Under the pieces are notes generated by a model. The model was not told the origin of the DNA, did no database searches, and saw nothing but the letters and a program-made list of their open reading frames with translations. Below, piece after piece: positions 42,060 to 55,088 of a DNA stretch of 64,000 nt. The position numbers and the translations under genes were made by a program. The first letter of the stretch is position 1. Each line of letters begins with the position of its first letter. The DNA comes from Mortierella alpina (lineage: Eukaryota; Mortierellomycota; Mortierellomycetes; Mortierellales; Mortierellaceae), in assembly GCA_029449245.1 (NCBI GenBank), contig JANATF010000012.1, positions 62,001 to 126,000 of the forward strand, given 5' to 3'.

Positions 42060-44416
42060 GGTCTCTTTATACCTGTGAACGTCTTTTTAGCTCAGGACTA
42101 GAGTGCAATGCATAGCAGCGCAGGCCTCATAGACAACCTGCAATGCAGGCATGCAAATCGACCAGTCAACATCGCCTATGGGCCGAGGAGCTATGGTTAC
42201 ACAAAGAGGAACACGGGGCGAAGCCAAGGACAGGACGGGAGTCTGAAAAAAAGCCTCCTCTAGGTCTTAACAAAGTTGGGAATATCGTGAGCAGGGGACA
42301 ATGCTCATGCAATATCTTGTTGGTGGAACTCTTACGGCTCAGTTACGATTTCGTGGTTTCAGTCACGCCGCAATCAGGGGCCCTGATTGCAATGGTCCTA
42401 TCGACGTCCCCAGGTGCGAGCTTCTGAAGGTGAGCGTCTATTTGGTCTCGTCGAGGAAGTTGCCGCACATATTCCGACTTACAGGACGCGACGCTCTCAG
42501 TAATCGATCTGCTGTATGTCGTGGATACCATCGCACCAGAAGCGGCATCCGTTCACCTGTGCTGCCAACCTCCCTTGGCTTGAAACAACAGCAAAAATAC
42601 CAAGGCAGTCTCTATCTTCGTTACCATTCATAGTACAATCGTGACTGGCTGCCAATTGGTATGGGATCCAGCCATTTGCGAAGACGCTCCTAATTCAACG
42701 CTTCACACGCGTTCCGTAGTGAGTTTTCCACGAAACAGACTGATAACCACATGCATAGTGTTGAGGACTATGTGGCTCGCTCAAACTTGTCTGGAAAGGA
42801 ACGCACTTAACATATGAAGAAATATTAGATCCAGGCGGTGCTGAACCCAAATCGACACTAGGGCAGATGCAGAAGAAAGCAAACGCGTGGTCGAGTGCTG
42901 TGATAAGCTGATGAACCCCGGGTTTGGACTCCTCCAATGTTATAAGCTCTTGAATCAGATCTTCCGATGGTCTTTTCATCCTCGCCATACCCTTCATGAT
43001 CATCGCCATTGTCATCCGCGACAGCCTCATCAGCACTTCCCGACCTCTCAGCAACTTTATGACCCGCCACAGCTCTCTGGTCGCTTCTATCAAGGCCATC
43101 GAAAGTTTCTTGGAGGCTTATGGATAAACCTTTACTTGGTTGATAAACACTTCCCTGGACATAACGCCACTCCCCTTTTTACTCGATGCATACGGCGCTA
43201 TTTAGCAGCGGCTCTCATTCCTTGCAGATTTGTTGTATACAACGACGTGTGCTAATAAATGGGAGAAGTACAAACCAAGATTTCCACGACGATCAGCAAC
43301 AACACTGGGGTACAAGACTGCATAGCCACAACGATCTACAGCTTGCCTGACTTTCGATAGCATCAGGAGGCTCCTTTGCTGCCGTGTCGATCAAAGAGCG
43401 GCATGCTTTGTGAAGGTGAGGTTTTGCCCGACTTTGCTTAGTCCAACGGGTGGTTCATATGAGTATATTGGAGAGTGGGTGGCGTTCAGGGGTATTGATT
43501 TCGAAAGGCGTATCCAGGGCCTTTTCCGTTCTCTCTAGTGCATAATAAACTCTGCGATCTGGTCAGAAAAGGGTCTATATATTAATACATCAACTAAGCT
43601 ATGGCAGCACCAGTGGTCAGGTCAGCAAAGGACAACCTTCCCCGATCCCACCAGGCCACAGGCTCTGTGAATGTTTCGCCAGCCTGTTAAGAACCTTCCT
43701 TTTATAGTTCTACGACCCGCTTTGCCTATTCCGTAACAGTGCTTTAAGCCTTGGAAGCAGGCATTCACCAGTGGTCAGGACTCGTACTCTCTATACTGAA
43801 TTTGATGCAGCAGGAGACGCCCATCTAGGTACACTGGGTGTGTTCTCAGGGAGCACATGGATTCTCTTTTCGTTTACGTCTCTGCCTCGACGCACTCAAG
43901 GAGTAGAGTAATATCATGGTTCTTTATTTTTCGCGCCATTATAATTACGTGACTCCATTAAAACGACATGTCCATACTGGTCTCTCACCTTGTGTCCATC
44001 GCTGACCTACTTCACTGGCACGCTCATCAAGGGTGACCCCTCGTGTTCATTTGCACAATTTGATTTCGTTTACAAGCAACCATAGAGCCGCTGGCGTCCA
44101 CTACACGTCGTTTTGTCACTTCTCTCTTGAAGGTTGCAAGGGAACCTGGCCAACTATGAATTACAAGTATTTCAATCGGTGTAAACTCAGTCAGTCGATT
44201 GCATATACCCTCCAGTGCATAACGCATGCAGCTGTGATGAGCACTTTATCACTCGTGAGCTATGCCATGAGGGCGCGGAGAGACGGACTAAAACCAACCG
44301 TCAGGGGGAGTTATTTTTTATTTTTCGTCTTGCCACCTGTTGCACAACCCCTGCGTTTGCCCATTCGAATCTCACCCGTCTTCTCATCTACACACACATT
44401 CTCGGCTGCATTCTCC
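42060..44416. other. Intergenic region between two monooxygenase loci
   Basis: No gene assigned. A minus-strand frame at 43099-42695 (LIQELITLEESKPGVHQLITALDHAFAFF) and an overlapping acidic frame (43070-42858) are coding-like over 150 bp, but start and junctions are unclear. Sequence from 43.1 to 44.4 kb shows only short overlapping open frames. Confidence 0.4.
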
Positions 44417-46488
44417 ATGTCCGATTCTGACGACACTTCACTTTCGGATTACCAAGATGACACTCTTGATCCGACCTTGCTACTAGGCGATTCTGGAGAC
44501 GACGACAACGACGAATTCCATGTCATCATTTCAGGGGCTGGTATCGGCGGGTTGATGCTCGCAAACCTTCTTGAGGCTGCTGGTATCTCCTACGAGATCC
44601 TGGAGCGCTGCAAGGAAATGAAGGCTTATGGCAAGTCCTTGGCTTGAGGGCGTGCTGGTTGCAGATCTCAGGAACATGGCTGTCTGACCGAGTGATCGTC
44701 CATGCAAAAAAAAAAAAAAAAACCTCTATAGGGTCTGTGTTGTGTCTCCTGCCTAATGTCCTACCGGTGTTCGAGCAGCTCGGTTTGTACGACGAGCTCA
44801 TAAAGATGTCGTATTCTGTGTTCAACATGGATGTCTTGAGTGGAAGCAACTTGAAGAAGATCAGCAACTATAATTTAAAGAATGACAAGGAGAGGTAAGC
44901 ATTTGATTTTTTTCTCGTCAATCGCTTATTCCAATAGGAGTCATCTCAGAGCGTCACTAAAAAGCTGCATTTATGTTGATCTAGTTTTGGCTACCCACGC
45001 ATTGTCTTGCAGCGTCCACTTCTCCATAGCCTTCTGTTGCGAAATATCCCACCCAAGAAGATCCATTTTGGCAAAAAATTCAAAATGCTGGACCAAAGAC
45101 AGGAGGGCGTCGCCATCCAATGCACTGATAAATCCGAGTTTTATGGCGACATTCTGGTTGGTGCAGATGGCGTAAACAGCGGTGTTAGGCAAAGTCTGTA
45201 CCGACAAATGGCGCAGGACAACATCTTGCCTTCATCGGACTTGCGGGCAATGACTAAAGGCTATGTTTTTTTGGTGGGTGTAACCCGCTCGCTCAGCCCA
45301 TCAGACCACCCTGGACTCGATAATCCCCATGCGAATGCCACTTTTATCATCTCCGACGACTCTCCTCATAGCGTGAGTACTCAGGCACAACTTTGTTTTT
45401 AGGCTGTCGACTTTTGACCATCGTTGCCTATTAATATACCCGGGCAACACTTAACGACTCTCATATTCATCTTTTCTTTGCATTATGGTAGTGCGGTCTC
45501 TCAACACTCCCTGGCAACAAGATCGGTTGGCATGCGTCAATTCAGCTTACGAACGCGGAATTCGAAGAGGGGCGGTTCCGCAGCTCGGATGAGTGGGAGT
45601 ACGAGGCCAACGACAAAACACTGCAAAAAGTCGCAGATTGTTCAACACCGTACGGAAAACTAGGCAAGCTGTTCGAGGCCACACCGAGGGAATTGATATC
45701 GCGCGCGTTTTTGGGGGACATGCTCCACGAAACCTGGAACTACCAGCGCACAGTTCTCATTGGAGACGGTTAGTGGAAAGACAATGCATTGTATAGTGCC
45801 ATCTTTGTATCCTTTTTCATTAACACCCTTGACTGTTTTTTTTTGCTATCCGAAAATTGGAAAGCATGCCACAAGGTAACGATGCACTACGCCTAAAGAC
45901 CTCAGGAAAAGAATATACTTTAGCTAACAGTGCAACTTTCTTCGTGATATCAATCGTATCGCCCTTCTCGCAGCTTCTTCCCAACACAGGCGAGGGAGCT
46001 AACGCAGCCATTCAGGACGCCATTGCATTAGCCAATGCCCTCTATGAGCTCGCCGACAGCCCCACGTACGAGGAAATCACGGAGAGCCTCCAAGAATACC
46101 GCAACGAGAGATATCCAACTGTCAAAGCTATATACAACTCGAGCCAGTTACACGCTAAAGTGCAAATGGGCCATGTAAGCATTTGCATATTTGTTTTTTT
46201 AGTCATCTGTGAGAGGAACACAATGTACATGACCTTACTATGCAGGAGACTCTAACACGTCGCTACATTTAGACGTTCTACGATCGATTGCTCAGGCAGA
46301 CACTGTTCAACCTCACACCTCAACGAACGGTGACAAAGCAATTGAACAAGAGTATGTCGTATGCTCCACAAGCGTCCTTCCTCCCGCAGATCCCACGACA
46401 TGGAACTGCACCAGTGCTCCCGCAAAAGCCATCAAAGAGATGGCAAGAGGAGCAGGCATATAGAAAAGAGGCGGCTCGACGCTGCTAA
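44417..46488 (+). CDS. FAD-dependent monooxygenase (salicylate-hydroxylase-type), intact
   Basis: Seven exons: 44417-44630, 44732-44894, 44985-45372, 45492-45768, 45865-45875, 45974-46174 and 46273-46488, joining to 489 aa. The first intron has a GC donor (TATG|GCAAGT) and an A17 run before its acceptor; exon 5 is only 11 nt. N-terminal 33 residues are very acidic. FAD motifs of group A hydroxylases are present: GAGIGG (about 40-45), the DG motif GDILVGADG (180-188) and the GD motif VLIGDACHK (about 342-350) with LLPNTGEGANAAIQDA after it. Such enzymes hydroxylate aromatic or terpenoid-like substrates using NAD(P)H and oxygen; the substrate is not predictable. The start ATG is the first of a clear exon; a longer upstream frame is intergenic. 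Convergent with the mannosyltransferase gene, 290 bp apart. Confidence 0.9.
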
Positions 46489-46778
46489 ATAGAGTAGATA
46501 TATATTAAACTGATCCCATACTGCCCTTACGACCTCGGAAGGGACGTGGAAGAAGGAGAGGCTCTTGGGTGTCCTTACCACCCCTTCTTATATCTTTACA
46601 TTTAAGTGTCTTTGGGCGGTTGTATGCATACTAGCCGATTGTGTATGTATTTATGGATAGGGCTGGACCTAAGTGCCTTTGAACATGTTTTGGTCAGCAG
46701 CGCTCGCATCGCAAGAGTTCGAAAGGCGGCTCAAACTCAGGCATAACAGCTTTCAGTGGTATCAACGACTCGGATTTA

Positions 46779-47897
46779 TTAGTGCAAAGAGTGCTCAGTA
46801 ATGGTATGCGGCATACCCCAACATTTGTAGCCCAGGAACTTCGCAACATAGCAAAGGCCTTCCGTCTCAATCCCATCATAGCCTTCATGATTCCACCCAG
46901 TTCCTATCACGTTATTGGTGGTAAATGCAACTCCCTCTCGGTGCACCTCCTCTCGGACAAAGAGGACCGTCCCACCAACAGCATCCAACTCGGCAAAATC
47001 ACCGCTCAGTTCGTGCGTATATTTGACTCGCAACGGTCTGGGTACGAATATACCACCTTCTTCCACTTCCTTCATCTGTTGCTCGTTGGGCTTGATGCGC
47101 TCGCCTGTCCAAGCATTCAGGTCATAGAACGGGCCACCGGGACCCAATGTTGTAGCGGTGGTAATGATATCCTTACCGGAATCTACCATGCGGCCTAGGA
47201 CATCTGGCGGGATGTGCGTCATGTCGGAATCAATCCAAAGGACTGCGTCTTCGTCGCTCAGCGTGCTGTAGAGGAGAAAGTTCCGCATCCTCGCAATCAA
47301 TCTTCGCCTAACTTTTTGGACGTTATCACTCTTGCGATCTTTGCGTGCAATCCCAACACCCTTCTCTCGAAAGATCACTCGAATCTTTCGGAAAAAGGGA
47401 TCTTTATCAGGCCAGCGCTTGATAAGGTCGGTTATCGTGTTGAACTCATCTTTGTCGCTGATGAGAATCCCAAGGTGGATATTGGCTATTGGGTAGTCGA
47501 AAGACTGGATGATTTTCACAAAGTCTAGAAAACTCCGGTCTTCGCCCCAACCATCGTGATTGTTGACTAGAGTGAGGATCAGTATTGACTGTTTTTGGGG
47601 ATCGAGTCCCGCTCGACGATCGAACAAGTCGAACCTGGTGTTGCCCAGACTGTACGACGAAGTCCTTGACTTTTGACCAAGGCGCTCCATCAATGACCCG
47701 CCGAATATTGTGCTTCCGCCGATCAATGCACTGCTCCATTGAGACTGAGATGCATCATGGCTAGAGTTGTCGAGAAGCGCTTCATTCGAACTGCAGTTGC
47801 TTCTGTTCAAGGTGGAAATGAAGAGACTCAAGTAGCCGAATGCTGCAAGGATTATTAGCGCTATTCTGGATGCTGCTGGGGTGCGGAGGCGCGTCAT
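46779..47897 (-). CDS. Anp1/Mnn9-type alpha-mannosyltransferase
   Basis: 372 aa, one exon, ATG 47897. Type II membrane topology with an anchor at residues 11-28 (RIALIILAAFGYLSLFIS). Family landmarks: SILILTLVNNHDGW near 104-117, ARMRNFLLYSTL at 202-213 and VLWIDSDMTHIPPDVL, whose DSD (223-225) is the metal-binding DxD; then ITTATTLGPGGPFYDLNAWTG and the C-terminal NHEGYDGIETEGLCYVAKFLG. In yeast, Anp1, Mnn9 and Van1 work in Golgi mannan polymerase complexes extending N-glycans. Length matches the family. The adjoining tandem duplication contains a truncated copy. The GTG further upstream in the frame is not used. Confidence 0.9.
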   Translation of the reverse strand: MTRLRTPAASRIALIILAAFGYLSLFISTLNRSNCSSNEALLDNSSHDASQSQWSSALIGGSTIFGGSLMERLGQKSRTSSYSLGNTRFDLFDRRAGLDPQKQSILILTLVNNHDGWGEDRSFLDFVKIIQSFDYPIANIHLGILISDKDEFNTITDLIKRWPDKDPFFRKIRVIFREKGVGIARKDRKSDNVQKVRRRLIARMRNFLLYSTLSDEDAVLWIDSDMTHIPPDVLGRMVDSGKDIITTATTLGPGGPFYDLNAWTGERIKPNEQQMKEVEEGGIFVPRPLRVKYTHELSGDFAELDAVGGTVLFVREEVHREGVAFTTNNVIGTGWNHEGYDGIETEGLCYVAKFLGYKCWGMPHTITEHSLH

Positions 47898-49515
47898 GAC
47901 CACTGGGGGCTATATTTATGTATGATGATGATTAGCAGACTGGAGGATAAAGGTGGCCAAGATAGTAGAATATAGAGACCATACACGAAGAATAGTCAAG
48001 AAAGAAGGAATGGAGATAGCGTGGGAAGTATCGATGATAAAGGTGGCAAAGATAGTGGTACATAGAGATTAAACAAGAAGAAAAGTCAGGAAAGTCGACA
48101 AAGTGGAAAGTATCGATGCACTGATACTCCTTAGACCAAGGAGGTTTTGCATAACAAATCTCGCGATATCTTTGATGGGATCCCTAATGCTGTGAGCAAC
48201 CTTCATACTGAAAAACAGATGCACTATTGCGATTTCAGTACAACGGTGCGCTTAGCGAAAGGCGATCTGCGTACCTTTCTTCCTACATACAATCTGTGAG
48301 GAGTGGCTGAGACTCTTCATATCCTGCTTTGTACTTCGGTATTGTAGCATGAGCCAAAAATCGGTATCCAGGGACAGATAGCAGCTCTCTTAGGGAACAA
48401 CCGACATTGCTATCTCATGTAATGATACTGCGCCGATACTTCGCCGCTGTGTAATGGTCCTTGAGAAATATCTATTCTTTATTTGCTCTTCAGGCATATT
48501 TGATGATACCTCTTTCGATTGTGTGTATTCAAGCACTTTTTTCGAGCTTGTTATTGTCCATATGCTGAAAACGAAAGACCTTGCGGTTTTAACTAGATCT
48601 AAAACGTGGTCTTGCCATCTGTCATGATATTATTGTGATACATCGTACGTGTAAGGAGATGGAAGGTAGTTCTACCGACCTGATGAACGTACTCATAGCC
48701 TCCCTGTTTGTACATCGCAACTGTACTTTCATTCTGAGCTACCCCTTTTTTCTTTCCGTCGCAGATCGGCGCGCAGAGTGCTGATGAATTCCAAAGTCGG
48801 CGTGCTTAGGTGAAAAGGAGTGTGGTTTGGATTGGTTAATCTCGCCACCACTTCGTACCAACGGTTCAGGCTGGGCATGAGTACTTGGCACCGCTCATCA
48901 AGTGGACTTGATCAAGAGCAGGGTGTGGAAATTCGCATCCGTGGTGTCAAAGCATGAAGTAAATAGCATCTCCACTATATCAAGTTTCCTTCTCCTACAC
49001 ATGAATACTAACCTCTTTGATATCTTGGTGACTTCTCACGTAACCCCGTAACCAGCGTTACCAGGCGGATCATCATCGTGCAAGAGAGGGATGGTTGAGA
49101 CACAAAATAACTCGCGTGTTGGAACGCTATCTTGTCTCGTGGCATCATAATACCATAGGTGCTCGCGGACATGCGAGAGACCAACTAACTACTTCATTGG
49201 CGTTAGCGCTTTGGAACGGAAAATAAAGGTTACAAACAAATACTCCCGCATTTGGTGTAAAGTTTTCACCAAATGTGACGCACAAAATGCTACGGAGGAC
49301 TGTAGGCCATATTCATATGAACGCAAAAACCAGCTTGTTTCCATATTTCACATGGATCATCGACTTCGTTCAGCTCCTCACATCTTTCCGCATCTTTTCC
49401 GTTGGAAGAGGATGCACTTCGCGTGTGTAAACCAGCTTTTGCAAGAGATGGTTCTGCCATCCTTGTGTTAGCATTGTTAATATGTTTGTTTGTATATCAT
49501 CATTTTCGAACAGAA
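47898..49515. other. Spacer of duplication unit A
   Basis: 1.6 kb between the mannosyltransferase start and the GT23-like stop. It matches 52001-53650. No open frame is conserved in both copies: the 134-codon frame at 52616-53020 of unit B is interrupted by stops here. Probably the mannosyltransferase promoter plus the fucosyltransferase 3' region. Confidence 0.55.
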
Positions 49516-50951
49516 CTAAGGGTCCATTTTCCACTTGTCATCTAACGAGACAATATCAGGTTCGGTATTTCGGACCGCATAAGATAGCTCTGCAATGAGC
49601 CGGCCAACGTTACTGGAGTATGTCACAACGCCCTGCTGACACCTCACAGCCGAGTACAGATCGATCAGGAATGTTTCTTCTTGGCTTTCCCTTGACAGAC
49701 CTGCTTCAATGTCTTTCTCCCAGCCTTGGTTTGATCTCATCATATCCATGTACTGGAAGTTAAAGTCGTGCGAGTAGCGTTTGCTCGACTCAATGACTTT
49801 CTCATCATCCGTCATGAGATAGATGTTCGAGGCTCCCGATGTTGTTCTGAGCTGAAAGACTTGCGCCATGTAGTCCGTTAGGTCCAACAGATTGGCTTCC
49901 AAGAACTTGTCAGAGTGTCGCACATGAAGGGCGATACAAGGCGGTACGGCTTTAGAAGACTGTCTCACCATCTCTCGCAGCTTGTAGTTGGGTCGTACTG
50001 CGTAGTAAGTCAGCATGGCTCTCCACCAATAGTGACCCTTGCTCTCATATTGAGGCAGAATGATAGTCCTGTTACCCGACGAGACCAGCATACTCACCTC
50101 CAGAGGGGTTTTAAAGTTGATTGTCAACTCATTCAGTTCCTTGATGGACGTTACTGGAGGGTGGCTGGCGAACGATCGATCCATGTCTGCTCTAGTACAG
50201 GACGTTATGGGGATGAACAATGCGTGTTCATTGGGGATGAACAAGGTCATGTCGTGGTATAGACTGTATGCAAGTGCCAAAGTCATGGTGTGCCAGCGGG
50301 ATCCAAATCCGTAAGGGGGTAACGGTTCATAAAGGAAATTGTCGCAGCGGTGTTGTAACCGGTCCAATTCCTCGTGCAAAGCACGGCGCTCAGCATCAGC
50401 AAACGATGTGAGCTTCTCGTATCCTTTGCTGCCCATAAGATCGATCAACCAACGAGACCTTGTCTGTACGAATTCATCCAGTGCTTGACCAATACCGACC
50501 CCTTGTACAATCATAACGTTCGTGTGCTCGCTGACGCCTTCCAGAAAGTCCTTTGTAGTGATGATCGACTCATACGTTCGATCCTCACAATTGCCGACAG
50601 AGAATAACGCGTAGCTACATTGCTCATACAAGTGTGTCATATTCACTGAGTGATGCACACAGAGATCTTTGTGGTCCTGAACCGGACAGTCGGGTAGTAT
50701 TGCAGTTTGATTAGCAATTGGTATCGAGTTCGTATACAGTCCTACTACGGGCAAAGCAGAGATGTCAAGACCTTGAGACAGTGGGGCAGGAAGTGCGAGT
50801 GCAGGTACTTTAGATATTCTCTCTTGCATGACATACCCTGTATGACCAACAGCAGTACGCATGCCAATAGCAGCTTCCTACCGAACAGGGACAAGAGTGC
50901 CTTTCGAAGGCGTTGGACATATGCTTGAACGAGATGAGGTATGGAAGTCAT
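49516..50951 (-). CDS. GT23-like (alpha-1,6-fucosyltransferase-type) glycosyltransferase, copy A
   Basis: Two exons, 50951-50837 and 50771-49516, 456 aa; the 65-nt intron has a perfect GTATGT donor and a CTCAAG acceptor. Exon 1 supplies a short cytosolic stretch and membrane anchor (KLLLACVLLLVI, residues 26-37), so this is a type II Golgi-type protein. The catalytic part has YGFGSRWHTMTLALAYSL, CIALHVRHSDKFLEA (HxRxxD at about 321-326), IYLMTDDEKVIES, ESQEETFLIDLYSAVRC and VVTYSSNVGRLIAEL, the block order of GT23/FUT8-like enzymes. FUT8 adds core fucose to N-glycans in animals; the fungal acceptor is unknown. N-glycosylation sequons occur in the stem. Nearly identical to copy B. Confidence 0.83.
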
Positions 50952-51362
50952 CTACAAAGGCAGCAGTGGTGCGTTCAAGTTATAGGGCAATGGCGTTAAA
51001 AGTCGAGGCAATCGAGGTGTGAGAAGAAGCAAACGGGTGGGCCGATGGCTTTCAGCATGGTGCTCTTCCTGACAGCATTTGGATAATTCGTGTTCGTGTC
51101 CACTTACAAACGGATTTATTAATAAAAAAGGGCTGCCTCTTTGTCGTTGACGTTGCTTGGGCAGACGGGCGAGTTTGAGTTATGAAAACGGAGAGTAAAA
51201 GAGTGAGAATTAAGGGAGATCGCATTATTGCGATATAAATGGACGTTCCTCCTTTTCGATTTTTTTGTATGTTTCTGTGTCAGGAACAGGAAGCAATACT
51301 CGTTTTGCTTGAAAGCGACTTTCATGATTGGAAGGAGTGGAAAGATCCTTTTTTGCACAATA

Positions 51363-52000
51363 AGCGTGTTATAAAGGAGAAGGTTTCGCATCCTCGCAAT
51401 CAATCTTCGCTTAACTTTTTAGACGTTATCACTCTGGCGATCTTTGCGTGCAATCACAACACCCTTCTCTCGAAAGATCCCTCGAATCATTCGGAAAAAG
51501 GGATCTTTATCAGGCCAGCCCTTGATAAGGTCAGTTATCGTGTTGAACTCATCTTTGTCGCTGATGGAAATCCCAAGGTGGATGTTGGCTATTGGGTAGT
51601 CGAAAGACTGGATGATTTTCACAAAGTCTAGAAAACACAGGTCTTTGCCCCAGCCATCGCGAGTGTTGAGTGAAGTGAGGACCAGTATTGACTGTTTGTT
51701 GGGATCGAGTCCCGCTCGACGATCGAACAAGTCGAACCTGGTGTTGCCCAGACTGTACGACGAAGTCCTTGACTTTCGACCAAGGCGCTCCATCAATGAC
51801 CCGCCGAATATTGTGCTTCCACCGATCAATGCACTGTTCCATTGAGGCTGAGACATCTCATGGCTAGGGTTGTCGAGAAGCGCTTCATTTGAACTGGAGT
51901 TGCTTCTGTTCAAGGTGGAAAAGGAAGAGACCCAAGTAACCGAATGCTGCAAGGATTCCTAGTCTGTTCCGGACGCTGCTGGGGTGCGGAGGCGCGTCAT
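51363..52000 (-). pseudogene. Truncated Anp1/Mnn9-type pseudogene copy
   Basis: Corresponds to residues 1-212 of the intact copy. The ATG at 52000 is kept, but a changed stretch gives MTRLRTPAASGTD then TAG at codon 14, removing the membrane anchor. The rest of the frame is open for 177 codons but ends at SDNV with a stop, and the DxD-bearing catalytic half is absent. It cannot make an active transferase. Confidence 0.92.
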
Positions 52001-53650
52001 GACCACTGGGGGGCTATATTTATGAATGATGATGATTAGCAGACTGGAGGATAAAGGTGGCCAAGATAGTAGTATATAGAGATGAAACAAAGCATATTAG
52101 AAAGTATCAATGCACTGATACTCCTCAGACCGAAGTGGACTTTGTCCAACGCATAATCTTGCGCCATCGTTGATGGTTCCAGGGGATCAGTTATTTTCTG
52201 AACAAGGATCCCTTAACCTTCATACTGAAAGACAGCAGCACTTTTGTAATCTCAATATAACGGTGCGCTCAGGGGAAATCAATATGCTCGCCTTTCTGCC
52301 TATATACAATCTGTGAGAAGAGTGACCGACACTCGTTGCCTGCTTTGTACTTTGGTATAGTAGAGTGACCTAAGGAGCGGTAGCCGGGGACATATAGCAG
52401 CTCTTTTAAGGCTCAAGCGACATTGCTGTCGCATGTAATGATACTGCGCCGATACTTCGCCGCTGTGTAATGGTCCTTGAGAAATATCATTTCTTACTTC
52501 GCTCGTCAGGCGGTATTTGATGATACCTCTATCGATTGTGTGTATTCAAGCCCTTTTTTGGAGCTTGCTATTGTCCATATGCTGAAAACGAAAGACCTTG
52601 CGGTTTTAACTAGATCTAAAACGTGGTCTTGCCATCTGTCATGATATTATTGTGATACATCATACGTGTAAGGAGATGGAAGGTAGCTCTACCGACCTGA
52701 TGAACGTACTCATAGCCTCCCTGTTTGTACATCGCAACTATAATTTCATTCTGATATACCCCTTTTTTTCTTTCCGTCGCAGATCGGCGCGCAGAGTACT
52801 GATGAATTCCAAAGTCGGCGTGCGTAGGTGAAAAGGAGTGTGGTTTGGATTGGTTAATCTCGCCACCACTTCGTACCAACGGTTCAGGCTGGGCATGGGT
52901 ACTTGGCGCCGCTCGCCCAGTGGACTTGCTCAAAAGCAGGGTGTGGGAATTCGCATCCATGGTGTCAAAGCATGAAGCAAACAGCATCTCCACTATATCA
53001 AGTTTCCTTCTCTTCCACACTTACTAACCTCTTTGATGTCGTGGTGACTTCTTACGTAATCCCGTAATTAGCTTTACCAGGCGGATGATCATCGTGCAAG
53101 AGAGGGATGGTTGACACATAGAGGAACGCGTGTGTGGGACGTATTTTGTTTCGTGGTATCGTATTAATAATATTGTAGGCAGCAATAGCTCCAGACCCAA
53201 GTGGCCCTTTTGTACAAACCCTTTCCTATGCGACTTCGCACTCTTTTACCGTGTCAAGAAGCTTTCAGTCAGGGATGTGGTATCGCAGAACAATCTGCAG
53301 CAGAGTTGTGAAAGTAGGGCTGAAGAAAACACAGACTGCTTTCAATGAAGACCGTTGGCGTTAGCGCCTTCGGAGCGGAAATTAAAGTTTGATTTCTGAG
53401 AAAGAAAGTATATACAAACAAAGAGGGGGGCGCAATAGCTGTTTGTCGGTCATATTCACACGAACGCAAATGTTCAGCGTGTTTCCATGTTTCACATGGA
53501 TTCATTGACTTCATAGCTTCCCGCATCTCTTTAGTTGGAAGGGGATGCATTTCGCGTGTGTAAACCAGCTTTTGCAAGAGATGGCTCTGCCATCCTTGTG
53601 TTAACATTGTTAATAAATATTATTTGGATATCATCATTTGCAAACAGAGC
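52001..53650. other. Spacer of duplication unit B
   Basis: Matches 47898-49515. A 134-codon minus frame at 52616-53020 is open only in this copy and opens with GTG, so it is not assigned. Contains insertions relative to unit A near 53130-53350. Confidence 0.5.
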
Positions 53651-55088
53651 CTAAGGGTCCATTTTCCACTTGTCATCCAACGAGACAATATCAGGTTCGG
53701 TATTGCGGATCGCATAGGATAGCTCTGCAATGAGCCGGCCAATGTTGCTAGAGTATGTCACGACGCTCTGTTGACACCTCACAGCCGAGTACAGATCGAT
53801 CAGGAATGTTTCTTCTTGGCTTTCCCTTGACAGACCTGCTTCAATGTCTTTCTCCCAGCCTTGGTTTGATCTCATCATATCCATGTACTGGAAATTGAAG
53901 TCGGGTGAGTAGTGTTTGCTCGACTCATTGACTTTCTCATCATCCGTCATGAGATAGATGTTCGAGGCTCCCGATGTTGTTCTGAGCTGAAAGACTTGTG
54001 CCATGTAGTCCGTTAGGTCAAACAGATCAGCTTCCTTGATCTTGTCAGAGTGTCGCACATGAAGGGCGATACAAGGCGGTACGGCTTTAGAAGACTGTCT
54101 CACCATCTCTCGCAGCTTGTAGTTGGGTCGTACTGCGTAGTAAGTCAGCATGGCTCTCCACCAATAGTGACCCTTGCTCTCATATTGAGGCAGAATGATT
54201 GTCCTGTTACCCAACGAGGCCAGCATATCCACCTCCAGAGGGGTTTTAAAGTTGATTGTCAACTCATTCAGTTCCTTGATGGACGTTACTGGAGGGTGGC
54301 TGGCGAACGATCGATCCATGTCTGCTCTAGTACAGGACGTTATGGGGATGAACAATGCGTGTTCGTTGTTGATGAACAAGGTCATGTCGTGGTATAGACT
54401 GTATGCAAGTGCTAAAGTCATAGTGTGCCAGCGGGATCCAAATCCGTGAAAGTGTAACGATCCATAAAAGAAATTGTCGCAGCGGTGTTGTAGCCGGTCC
54501 AATTCCTCGTGCAAAGCACGGCGCTCAGCATCAGCAAACGATGTGAGCTTCTCGTATCCTTTGCTGCCCATAAGATCGATCAACCAACGAGACCTTGTCT
54601 GTACGAATTCATCCAGTGCTTGACCAATACCGACCCCTTGTACAATCATAACGTTCGTGTGCTCGCTGACGCCTTCCAGAAAGTCCTTTGTAGTGATGAT
54701 CGACTCATACGTTCGATCCTCACAATTGCCGACGGAGAATAACGCATAGCCACATTGCTCATGCAGGTGTGTCATATTCACTGAGTGATGCACACAGAGA
54801 TCTTTGTGGTCCTGAACCGGACAGTCGGGTAGTATTGCAGTTTGATTAGCAATTGGTATCGAGTTCGTATACAGTCCTAATACGGCCAAAGCAGAGATGT
54901 CAAGACCTTGAGACAGTGGGGCAGGAAGTGCGAGTGCAGGTACTTTAGATATTCTCTCGCTTGCATGGCTTACCATGTATGACCAACAGCAGTACGCATG
55001 CCAATAGCAGCTTCCTGCCGAACTGGGACAAGAGTGCCTTACGAAGGCGTTGGGCATATGCTTGGACGAGATGAGGTATGGAAGTCAT
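53651..55088 (-). CDS. GT23-like (alpha-1,6-fucosyltransferase-type) glycosyltransferase, copy B
   Basis: Two exons, 55088-54974 and 54906-53651, 456 aa, the same length and intron position as copy A; the intron is 67 nt with a GTAAGC donor instead of GTATGT. Exon 2 has the same length (1,256 nt) without indels. Differences are scattered substitutions: the YEPLPPYG region reads YGSLHFHG here, and NEHALF follows FIN rather than FIP. All the recognisable catalytic blocks are kept (FGSRWHTMTL, HVRHSDK, ESQEETFLIDLYSAVRC). Both copies therefore appear functional. The first exon carries the membrane anchor. Confidence 0.83.

Larger units (their letters stand above)
47259..51115. repeat. Tandem segmental duplication, unit A
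   Basis: Matches unit B (51363-55250) in order and orientation at an offset of about 4.1 kb: the 5' half of the mannosyltransferase gene, the 1.6-kb spacer, the GT23-like gene and about 160 bp upstream of it. The coding parts are nearly identical and the spacers more diverged with small indels. Confidence 0.9.

Noticed and set aside
49915-50607. Plus-strand frames of 77-115 codons present in both duplication units
   Set aside because: They are conserved only because they are antisense to the near-identical GT23-like coding exons.
52616-53020. 134-codon frame in the spacer of unit B
   Set aside because: The matching sequence in unit A has early stops and the frame opens with GTG, so it is not conserved as coding.
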